64,000 nucleotides of DNA. Origin: Bradyrhizobium mercantei. Its GTDB lineage: Bacteria; Pseudomonadota; Alphaproteobacteria; Rhizobiales; Xanthobacteraceae. The position numbers and the translations under genes were made by a program. Every line of letters starts with the position of its first letter. The first letter of the stretch is position 1. The DNA lies in NCBI RefSeq assembly GCF_001982635.1, contig NZ_MKFI01000004.1, positions 427,609 to 491,608 on the forward strand, written 5' to 3'. Below the pieces are notes generated by a model. That model saw nothing but the letters and a program-made list of their open reading frames with translations. It was not told the origin of the DNA and did no database searches. This document shows positions 57,726 through 64,000 of this stretch, piece after piece.

Positions 57726-58582
57726 CAGTTGTCTCCTTCGATGTTAGGAAGCGGTTTCAAGCCAAACCGGTATGTGAGGCCGCGCTGAATATTTCCGGAC
57801 TGGTCGTCGCGGGAGAACGGCGCAATCAGCGAGCTCTTGACGCCGAACACCGCATCGGAATCCAGGTATGGGCTTTCCGCATCGAAGATGTGGGTGATCA
57901 GCGTCTCGTAGCCTTCGGCGGCGATCATGAAGTGGACATGCGCCGGGCGGTATGGGTGGCGTCCGAGCGCCTCAAGCATTGCGCCGACCGGACCGTCATG
58001 CGGAATCGGATAGAACGCCGGCATGATCGACGTGAAGGCGAACCGCCCGTCGCGATCGGTCCTGAACCGCGCCCGCATTGCGAGCGATTGCAGGTCCGCC
58101 TGCTGGACGTCGTAGTAGCCGTCATCGTCGGCGTGCCACACGTCGACCGTCGCACCGGCGAGCGGCCGGCAATCGGGCGCGCAGACGACGCCGTTCACGC
58201 TGAGCCGCTCGCCTTCGATGCCGCCGGAGATGTCGGCGCCGAGCGGCAGCTCAGGCGCGGCGGCAACGAAGAACGGCCCCAGCACCGTCGTCTCGGTCGC
58301 GCCTTCAGGCATCCGATGGTTGATCGCGTCGACCAGCATCGAGACGCCGAGCGTATCGGACAGCAGGATGAACTCCTGCCGCGTGTCGCTGCACATCTGT
58401 CCGGTCCGGGTCAGGAAATCGATCGCGGCGTTCCATTCGTCGAAGCTGGGTTCGACGTCGCGGACGAAATCATGCAGGTGACGCACGAGGCTCGTCATCA
58501 CGGTCTTGAGGCGCGCGTCGCCGGTCTGCGCCAGGCTGTCAATCACGGCCTCGGTGATGTTGTGCTCGTCGAAATCACGCAT
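57725..58582 (-). CDS. graB: intradiol ring-cleavage dioxygenase, hydroxyquinol 1,2-dioxygenase type
   Basis: A 285-residue iron(III) dioxygenase. N-terminal helical domain (residues 1-95), then the beta-sandwich with the ferric ligands Tyr156/157 (DDDGYYDVQ), Tyr191 (AFYPIP), His215 and His217 (YRPAHVHF). Their spacing agrees with catechol/hydroxyquinol 1,2-dioxygenases. Immediate neighbours are maleylacetate reductase and gamma-resorcylate decarboxylase, so hydroxyquinol is the expected substrate, yielding maleylacetate. ATG 58582 overlaps the reductase stop by eight bases. Gene name follows the Rhizobium gra nomenclature by inference. Confidence 0.85.
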   Translation of the reverse strand: MRDFDEHNITEAVIDSLAQTGDARLKTVMTSLVRHLHDFVRDVEPSFDEWNAAIDFLTRTGQMCSDTRQEFILLSDTLGVSMLVDAINHRMPEGATETTVLGPFFVAAAPELPLGADISGGIEGERLSVNGVVCAPDCRPLAGATVDVWHADDDGYYDVQQADLQSLAMRARFRTDRDGRFAFTSIMPAFYPIPHDGPVGAMLEALGRHPYRPAHVHFMIAAEGYETLITHIFDAESPYLDSDAVFGVKSSLIAPFSRDDQSGNIQRGLTYRFGLKPLPNIEGDN

Positions 58583-59666
58583 GCGAGGCCTCCCGGCCGC
58601 TCGATGAAGCAATTGGCCGCGCGCCATGCAGCGCGTCTGAGAGCAGCGCGTGCAGCGCCGGCAGGGACAGCGGCCGCGGATTTGGATAGGGCGTTTCCGC
58701 AGCGGCTGCCGCCGCGCGGTCGATGTCCGACGGCTGCAATCCCAGCGCAGCAAGTGAGGTCGGCGCGCCGAGCCGGTTCGCCAGGTCATACAGGCCGACG
58801 CTCGCATCGCTTGCGCCGAGCGCGAACGCGATACGCTGCATCGCATCGCCGGCCGCCGGGGCGTTGTAGGCAACTGCGTGCGGCAGGATCACCGCATGGG
58901 CCTCCGCATGCGGCAGGTCGAAGATGCCGCCGAGCGTGTGGCAGAGCTTGTGGTGCAGGCGCATGCTCACCGCGTTGAGGCAGCAGCCGCATAGCCACGC
59001 CGCGTATAGCGCGTCGGAGCGCGCCTCGCGATCATCGGGTGCCGCGACCAGCTTCGGCAGCGATTGCGTGAAGCGGCGGATGGCTTCCGCGGCGATCAGG
59101 GAGGTGACCGGATTGCGATCATGCGCGTACAGCGCCTCGACGGCATGGGCGATCGCGTTGAGGCCGGAGACGGCGCTTTGCTGCGGCGGCAGCGTCAGCG
59201 TGAGATCGACGTCGTAGATGATCACTTCCGGCTGCACCTTTGGGCTGCGCAGCGTCGTCTTCCGGCCGCCCTCGGTCTGGCCGAGGATCGCGGTCGCCTC
59301 GGAGCCGGCATAGGTGGTCGGCAGCACGATCTGCGGAAGATCGGTGTGGAGCGCGATCGCCTTGCCAAGCCCGGTGGCCGAGCCGCCGCCGATTGCCACC
59401 ACGCAATCCGCGTCCAGCGCCCTCGCCTGCGCCACGGCGCGTGCCGTGATCTCGATCGGCGTATGCATCGCCGCTTCCGCGAACACGCCAGCCGCAAGCG
59501 GCCCGAGATCGGCGGCGAGCGCGTCGGCCTCGCCACGCTGCGGCGCAGTCGACAGCAGCAGCGCTCGGCGACAGCCGAGCCGGCGGACTTCATCGGCGAG
59601 GCTCGCGCGGGTGCCCGATCCGAAGATCACGCGGGTTGCCGGCGCGTTATAGGCGAAGGGCTGCAT
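58575..59666 (-). CDS. graC: maleylacetate reductase (iron-containing alcohol dehydrogenase family)
   Basis: A 363-residue Fe-ADH-fold protein from ATG 59666 (MQPFAYNAPATRVIFGSGTRA). NAD(P) binding is shown by GGGSATGLGKAIAL, and metal histidines by RLHHKLCHTLGGIFDLPHAEAHAVILPH. The PFAYNAPATRVIFGSG start and TTYAGSEATAILGQTEGG block are the hallmarks of maleylacetate reductase, which converts maleylacetate to 3-oxoadipate with NADH. It lies between the MFS transporter and the dioxygenase with overlapping ends, so it is part of one mRNA. Confidence 0.9.
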   Translation of the reverse strand: MQPFAYNAPATRVIFGSGTRASLADEVRRLGCRRALLLSTAPQRGEADALAADLGPLAAGVFAEAAMHTPIEITARAVAQARALDADCVVAIGGGSATGLGKAIALHTDLPQIVLPTTYAGSEATAILGQTEGGRKTTLRSPKVQPEVIIYDVDLTLTLPPQQSAVSGLNAIAHAVEALYAHDRNPVTSLIAAEAIRRFTQSLPKLVAAPDDREARSDALYAAWLCGCCLNAVSMRLHHKLCHTLGGIFDLPHAEAHAVILPHAVAYNAPAAGDAMQRIAFALGASDASVGLYDLANRLGAPTSLAALGLQPSDIDRAAAAAAETPYPNPRPLSLPALHALLSDALHGARPIASSSGREASHA

Positions 59667-59668
59667 CG

Positions 59669-61027
59669 TCACTCCGCGGGCGCCGTGTCGATCGCCGCGG
59701 GCCGGGGCACGACGGCTAGTCCAAGCGAGCCGATCGCGAAGGCGCCGACGATCGCGGCCCCGCCGATCACCCAGAACACGATGTCGGGCCCGCCGGTCAC
59801 CTGCTGCAACAGTCCGATCAGATAGGGCCCGAGAATCGCGCCGACCCGGCCGACGCCCAGTTCCATGCCGACGCCGCTGGCGCGCAGCAGCGTCTCGTAC
59901 GAGCCCGCGGTGAAATTGTTGAGCACATGTTGCGCGCCGATGATGCAGAACCCGGCGATGGCGACGATCGCGAGATTGACGCCGTGGCCGCTGACGAACA
60001 CCAGCGCCAGCACGGCGATGCCGCCGGTCAGCCACCATGTGGCGAGATAGCGCGGGGTCAGCGACAGGTTGCGGTCGGCCAGCATCGCGAGCGTGAGCCC
60101 GCCGACGAACGACATCGCCTGCATGATCGCCCCGAAACCGAATGATGCCGCAAAGGTCTCGCCGCGTTTCTGCATGACAGTCGGAATCCAGCCGGTAAGA
60201 CCGAAGATCGCGAACAGGCTGAGGAATGCGGTGATCCAGATCGTCAGCGAGACGCGGCGGTAGCGCGGGCTCAACAGCGCCGCGATCGGATTGGGCACGC
60301 TCGCCGCGTCAGCCGAGGTGAAGGTCGCGTTGCGATAGGCCGCGGCGCGCTCCGGGCGAAGACGCGCGAGCAACGTACGCAGTTGGTCGGTGCGGCGCCG
60401 CGCCGCCAGGAATTGCGGGCTTTCGGGCAACACCGCGTGCGCGACGAAGGTCAGCGGAATCGACAGCGCACCGAGATAATAAAGGATCTGCCAGCCGTAA
60501 TGCGGCGTCAGATAGACCCCGACCAGCCCGGCGCAGACGCCGCCGAGCGACCAGCCCAGCGTCACGCCCCACAGTGAGAATGCGTTGCTGACGCGGCGCG
60601 GCGCCAGCTCGTTGACGAAGGTCGTGCCCAGCGGCAGCAGCACGCCGAGGCCAAGCCCGGTCGCGAAGCGCAGCGCGCAGAAGCTCCAGAACTCATTGCC
60701 GATGGTTGCGGTCAGCAGCGTGAAGACGTTGACGATCCACAGGCCCGCGAGCAGCGTGCCGCGCCGGCCAAGCCGGTCGGCGACCGTGCCGTGACCGACC
60801 GCGCCGAACAGGAATCCGACCAGGCCCGAGCTCACGAGAAACCCCGCCTGGCTCGGCGACAGTCCCCAGGGTTTGGCCACGTAGTGGATGACATAGGCCG
60901 GATTGAACGTGTCATAACCATCGAACAGCGTGATGAGCGTGATCAGGATGCCGAGGAGTATGTGCAGCCGGCCGACGGCCGCGTTGGACAATTCCTCATG
61001 CACATCGATTTCAGGCGAAGTGCTCAC
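59669..61027 (-). CDS. MFS aromatic-acid transporter (AAHS family)
   Basis: A 452-residue twelve-helix MFS carrier. Start GTG 61027 (VSTSPEIDVHEELSN) follows GGGAGGAAACC. Family marks: FDGYDTFNPAYV (the aromatic-acid symporter DGYD motif after helix 1), GHGTVADRLGRRGTLL (loop 2-3), PLGTTFVNELAPRRVSN and MQKRGETFAASFGFGAIMQAMSF. The DGYDT motif is needed for aromatic acid/H+ symport in PcaK-like proteins. With the decarboxylase next door, 2,6-dihydroxybenzoate is the likely substrate. Two bases separate its stop from the reductase start. Confidence 0.88.
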   Translation of the reverse strand: MSTSPEIDVHEELSNAAVGRLHILLGILITLITLFDGYDTFNPAYVIHYVAKPWGLSPSQAGFLVSSGLVGFLFGAVGHGTVADRLGRRGTLLAGLWIVNVFTLLTATIGNEFWSFCALRFATGLGLGVLLPLGTTFVNELAPRRVSNAFSLWGVTLGWSLGGVCAGLVGVYLTPHYGWQILYYLGALSIPLTFVAHAVLPESPQFLAARRRTDQLRTLLARLRPERAAAYRNATFTSADAASVPNPIAALLSPRYRRVSLTIWITAFLSLFAIFGLTGWIPTVMQKRGETFAASFGFGAIMQAMSFVGGLTLAMLADRNLSLTPRYLATWWLTGGIAVLALVFVSGHGVNLAIVAIAGFCIIGAQHVLNNFTAGSYETLLRASGVGMELGVGRVGAILGPYLIGLLQQVTGGPDIVFWVIGGAAIVGAFAIGSLGLAVVPRPAAIDTAPAE

Positions 61028-61083
61028 GGTTTCCTCCCTTGCAACGGATGAAGCGCACTGCTCTGCGGCAGGTTGGAAGGCGC

Positions 61084-62058
61084 TTAGAGCTTGAAGAGCT
61101 TGCGGGCGTTGTCGCGGCCGATCTTGAGGCGATCGCCTTCGGCGATGGTCGCGGTATCGAACCATTCGGCGGCGTGGTCGATGTTCTCGAACGGCCAATC
61201 GGCCGAGAACAGGATGCGGTCGGCGCCGATCTCGAGCATCGCGTCGATCAGGGTTTGGGTGCGGAAATTGCCTGACGTCGTGATGTAGAAATTCTCCCGG
61301 AAGTAATCGGCGATCTTGCGCTTGGCGGGATAGACGTTCTGCGCGCGCATCCATTTGTTGTGGTTGTCAACCCGCCACATCGAATACGGCAGGCCCTCGC
61401 CCATGTGGCCGATGACGATCTGCAATCGCGGATGGGCGTCGAACAATCCCGAGCCCATCAGGCGCAACGCATGCACCGCGGTCTCCTGGCCGAACGCCCA
61501 GGTCGGCCCCATCAGCCAGCGATGGCCCTCGTAGATCGCGGCATCCTTCGCCAGCGGGTTACGCGGATGCAGATAGAACGGGACGTCGAGGCGCTCGACC
61601 TCCGACCAGAACGGCCAGAACTCCTTACGGTCGTAGTAGACCGCGCCGTCCTGGCCTTCGACCTCGCTGAAGCCGTTGACGAGCGCGCCGCGGAATTTCA
61701 GCGCGCTGACGCAGCGATCGAGCTCGCGCGCGGCGGCTTCGGGATCCTGCATCGGCAGCGCGGCCAGACCCTGGAAGCGCTGCGGCCGCCGCGCCACCTG
61801 CTCGGCCAGGAAATCATTGGCGCGGCGCGACAGCTCCAGCGCGCGGGCGCGATCCGGGATGGCCTGGATCGCCGGCGCGTTGAGCGACAGCAGCATCAGC
61901 TCGATGCCGTGCGCGTCCATCTCGGCAAGACGGCGGTCCTGGATGTCGAGCAGCCGGGCCTTGAGCTCGATCCAGTCGTCGGCCGGCGAGAAGCCCGCGC
62001 TGTCGCGAACCGTCTCCTCGATGGCGAAGTGCTCTTCCAGCGCGATCTTTCCCTGCAT
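61084..62058 (-). CDS. graF: gamma-resorcylate (2,6-dihydroxybenzoate) decarboxylase, amidohydrolase superfamily
   Basis: A 324-residue amidohydrolase-fold decarboxylase from ATG 62058. The start MQGKIALEEHFAI gives the ligands E8 and H10; further zinc/Mn ligands are H164 (FYLHPRNP), H218 (IGHMGEG) and D287 (FSADWPF). These positions and blocks (LLSLNAPAIQAIPD, SGNFRTQTL) match Rhizobium gamma-resorcylate decarboxylase, which reversibly converts 2,6-dihydroxybenzoate to resorcinol and CO2. Isomers such as 2,3-dihydroxybenzoate or salicylate are handled by close relatives. It is the first gene of the minus-strand operon and is divergent from the marR gene. Confidence 0.92.
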   Translation of the reverse strand: MQGKIALEEHFAIEETVRDSAGFSPADDWIELKARLLDIQDRRLAEMDAHGIELMLLSLNAPAIQAIPDRARALELSRRANDFLAEQVARRPQRFQGLAALPMQDPEAAARELDRCVSALKFRGALVNGFSEVEGQDGAVYYDRKEFWPFWSEVERLDVPFYLHPRNPLAKDAAIYEGHRWLMGPTWAFGQETAVHALRLMGSGLFDAHPRLQIVIGHMGEGLPYSMWRVDNHNKWMRAQNVYPAKRKIADYFRENFYITTSGNFRTQTLIDAMLEIGADRILFSADWPFENIDHAAEWFDTATIAEGDRLKIGRDNARKLFKL

Positions 62059-62140
62059 GGCGTCGTCCTTTCCGGCTCGCGTCCTCGTTTCCGTGTTGAC
62101 AGGACAAAACATCCAGTCCAATTATTTGTCAATGAGAAAG

Positions 62141-62152
62141 TTGCAAATGCAA
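62141..62152. promoter_or_regulatory. candidate MarR operator upstream of graF/marR
   Basis: TTGCAAATGCAA is a perfect inverted repeat (TTGCA and TGCAA around AA/AT) in the divergent gap, followed at once by another AAATG and then ATGCAACT, so a second overlapping half-site is possible. It lies 83 bases upstream of graF and about 90 before the marR start chosen here. Confidence 0.5.
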
Positions 62153-62242
62153 ATGATTGAGATGCAACTGTTGTCGATGCGAAGACCGGCGGCTATTCCG
62201 GGCGGGCGTCTCCTGCCTGGAATCAAGCCCGGACCTAAGCCC

Positions 62243-62818
62243 ATGTACCGATTTTCGAATTCGCTGCCCTATCTGCTCGCAAGACTCGGCGTGCGGATGG
62301 GCGATCTGTTCGTCCGCGTCATCCGTCACGAGAAGTTGACGCTGCCGATGTACCGCGTGCTCGCCGCGCTCTCGGAGCAGGGACACCCGCTGCGGCTCGG
62401 CGAAATCGCCGAACTGACCTCGGCCGACGTCTCGACGCTGTCGCGCATCGTCGCCGAGATGAGCCGCGCCGGCCTGCTGACGCGCGACCGGCCGGAAAAC
62501 GACCAGCGCAGCCTTCAGGTCGCGCTGACGCCTGATGGCGCCGAGCTGGCCTCCCGGCTGATGCCGATCGCCCAACACTATGAGGAGGTCGCGACCGGCG
62601 CGATGTCGGCGAAGGAGGCTGCCGAGCTGAAGCGGGTGCTGGTCGAGCTCTACAGGAATCTCGATCGGCTCGAGCACGAGGTCGAGGCCGGCCTGATCGA
62701 GGTGCCCGCAGCGGCGGCGCCGAAGGAGACGCGCGAGGCCAAGATCGGCGCCAGGACTAACGCAAAGCCCGACACCAAGGGCAATGCCGGCCGCCGGCGC
62801 AAGATACCGAGGAAATAG
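62243..62818 (+). CDS. MarR-family transcriptional regulator
   Basis: A 191-residue regulator from ATG 62243 (MYRFSNSLPYLLARLGVRMG); a less likely ATG at 62177 would add 22 residues without similarity. The winged helix is at about 30-100 (LPMYRVLAALSEQGHPLRLGEIAELTSADVSTLSRIVAEMSRAGLLTRDRPENDQRSLQVALTPDG), ending in a helical dimer region and a Lys/Arg-rich tail (AAPKETREAKIGARTNAKPDTKGNAGRRR) longer than usual. It is divergent from the gamma-resorcylate operon and upstream of the FAD monooxygenase, so it probably controls both, with an aromatic effector. Confidence 0.88.
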   Translation: MYRFSNSLPYLLARLGVRMGDLFVRVIRHEKLTLPMYRVLAALSEQGHPLRLGEIAELTSADVSTLSRIVAEMSRAGLLTRDRPENDQRSLQVALTPDGAELASRLMPIAQHYEEVATGAMSAKEAAELKRVLVELYRNLDRLEHEVEAGLIEVPAAAAPKETREAKIGARTNAKPDTKGNAGRRRKIPRK

Positions 62819-62841
62819 AGCCACAAACCCAGGGAGAGGAC

Positions 62842-64000
62842 ATGCGCAGGGATCCGATCATCATTGCAGGCGGCGGCATCGGCGGACTGGCCACGGCGGT
62901 CGCGCTGGCCCGCAAGGGATTTCAGGTCACCGTGCTGGAGCGCGCACCGCGCTACCAGGAGATCGGCGCCGGCATCCAGCTCGGCCCGAACGCCTTCCAT
63001 GCCTTCGACCATCTCGATCTCGGCGATGCCGCCCGCTCGATTGCGGTGTTCATCGATCAGTTGCGGCTGATGGACGCGATCTCGGCCGAGGAGATCACCA
63101 GCATCGATCTGACCAGCTATTTCCGCCGGCGCTTCGGCAATCCCTATGCGGTGGTGCATCGCGGCGATTTGCACGGCATCTTGCTGCGCGCCTGCGAGGC
63201 GCATCCTTCGATCACGCTGCGCAGCGATTGCGACGTCACCGGATACGAGCAGGACGGCGAGGCCGTGATTGCACGGCTGAAGTCAGGCGAGCGCGTCAGG
63301 GGCTGCCTTTTGATCGGCGCCGACGGGCTGCGGTCCCGGATCCGCCAGCAGATGGTCGATGACGGCCCGCCGCGGATCGCCGGCCACACCACCTATCGAT
63401 CGGTCATCCCGACCGAGCAGATGCCGGAGGATCTGCGCTGGAACGCTGCGACCCTATGGGCCGGCGCCAAGTGCCATCTGGTGCACTACCCGCTCTCGGG
63501 CTGGAAGGTCTTCAACCTCGCCATCACCTGTCACAACGCCCCGACGGAAGCCTTTGCCGCCAGGCCGGTGACGCACGAAGAGGTACTGGAGGGCTTTCGC
63601 GATGTTCATCCTCGCGCCAAGGCGATCATTCACCACGGCAAGGACTGGAAGGCGTGGGTGACCTGCGACCGCGATCCCACCGAGCACTGGGTCGACGGGC
63701 GCGTGGTGCTGCTCGGCGACGCCGCCCATCCGATGCTGCAATATTTTGCCCAGGGCGCCTGCATGGCGCTGGAGGACGCGGTCTGGCTCGCCGAACTCCT
63801 GGGCGAGACGCCGGATCGCTTCGCGCATGCGCTGGAAAAATACCGGCAGGTCCGGCTGATGCGCACGGCGCGGGTCCAGCTTCAGGCCCGTGAACTCGGC
63901 ACCCACGTCTATCATCCCGCCGGCGTACACGCGCTGCTGCGCAACCAGCTGATCCGCGAGACCAGCCTCGAGCAATTCTGCGACAAACTCTCCTGGCTGT
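62842..64000 (+). CDS. FAD-dependent aromatic hydroxylase, 3-hydroxybenzoate 6-hydroxylase/salicylate hydroxylase type (cut by window edge)
   Basis: A class A flavin monooxygenase, 386 codons present and running off the window. ATG 62842 follows AGGGAGAGG. The FAD fold GGGIGGLATAVALARKG is at about 9-25, DG fingerprint GADGLRSRIRQ in the middle and the second FAD motif GDAAHPMLQYFAQGACMALEDAV. The QYFAQGACMALEDA sequence is typical of 3-hydroxybenzoate 6-hydroxylase. Beside the resorcinol-producing decarboxylase it may instead hydroxylate resorcinol to hydroxyquinol, replacing the two-component hydroxylase of other gra clusters (inference). It shares its direction with marR. Confidence 0.88.
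   Translation, partial: MRRDPIIIAGGGIGGLATAVALARKGFQVTVLERAPRYQEIGAGIQLGPNAFHAFDHLDLGDAARSIAVFIDQLRLMDAISAEEITSIDLTSYFRRRFGNPYAVVHRGDLHGILLRACEAHPSITLRSDCDVTGYEQDGEAVIARLKSGERVRGCLLIGADGLRSRIRQQMVDDGPPRIAGHTTYRSVIPTEQMPEDLRWNAATLWAGAKCHLVHYPLSGWKVFNLAITCHNAPTEAFAARPVTHEEVLEGFRDVHPRAKAIIHHGKDWKAWVTCDRDPTEHWVDGRVVLLGDAAHPMLQYFAQGACMALEDAVWLAELLGETPDRFAHALEKYRQVRLMRTARVQLQARELGTHVYHPAGVHALLRNQLIRETSLEQFCDKLSWL

Noticed and set aside
62121..62133. ATTATTTGTCAAT near graF as a further GntR site
   Set aside because: It has an extra T that destroys the palindrome spacing of TTATTGwCAATAA, and it belongs to a gene set with its own MarR regulator.

Overview
The window is high-GC chromosomal DNA typical of a Bradyrhizobium-like alphaproteobacterium (Nitrobacteraceae). 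This placement rests on protein content and style: many ABC and TRAP uptake systems tied to small catabolic operons, LTxxQ/Spy-like secreted proteins, an IalB-like protein, and numerous intergenic palindromic elements. It has not been checked by any search. No rRNA, tRNA, CRISPR array, integrase or transposase was seen. Both ends cut through genes.

Layout. 1-5.7 kb: the start of a TPP-dependent decarboxylase, a cytochrome P450, ornithine aminotransferase, a Pro/Ala-rich LTxxQ protein and a K+ channel-like protein. 5.7-16.6 kb, all on the minus strand: an LldD-type hydroxyacid oxidase, then a compact set (sugar isomerase-like, DUF993 aldolase-like, Gfo/Idh/MocA, enolase-superfamily enzyme) running into an NMT1/SsuA-type ABC importer, followed by a TetR regulator and a two-domain VOC protein. 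16.9-21.2 kb: two PfkB kinases, a ferredoxin-reductase-like flavoprotein and an enoyl-CoA hydratase. 21.4-23 kb: a short Phe/Arg/Gly-repeat peptide followed directly by a radical SAM/SPASM maturase, which looks like a RiPP system. 23-33 kb: a TRAP transporter, an IlvD/Edd dehydratase, a GntR regulator, uronate dehydrogenase, an SMP-30 lactonase and an aldehyde dehydrogenase. Together these fit oxidative catabolism of uronic or sugar acids under a GntR regulator with recognisable palindromic sites. 33-36 kb: an AceE-like 2-oxoacid dehydrogenase divergent from an Lrp regulator. 36.7-42 kb: a second LTxxQ paralogue, a 35-residue membrane peptide, a LysR regulator with a near-ideal operator, and two FAH-fold enzymes. 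42-47 kb: PPK2, an amino-acid-type binding protein, a lone permease, an SDR and a zinc dehydrogenase. 47-51 kb: a large autotransporter. 51-57 kb: a DMT exporter, an aldo-keto reductase, an aldehyde dehydrogenase with a divergent regulator, and a GATase. 57.3-64 kb: a gamma-resorcylate (2,6-dihydroxybenzoate) pathway containing the decarboxylase, an MFS transporter, maleylacetate reductase, an intradiol dioxygenase, DoxX, a MarR regulator and a divergent FAD monooxygenase.

The most notable points are: the putative RiPP pair in which every core Phe has Arg at +2; the paired GntR operators; the gamma-resorcylate cluster with a single-component flavin hydroxylase; an apparent frameshift at the dctQ/dctM junction; and at least seven families of intergenic inverted repeats, one of which supplies the C-terminus and stop codon of a ribokinase.
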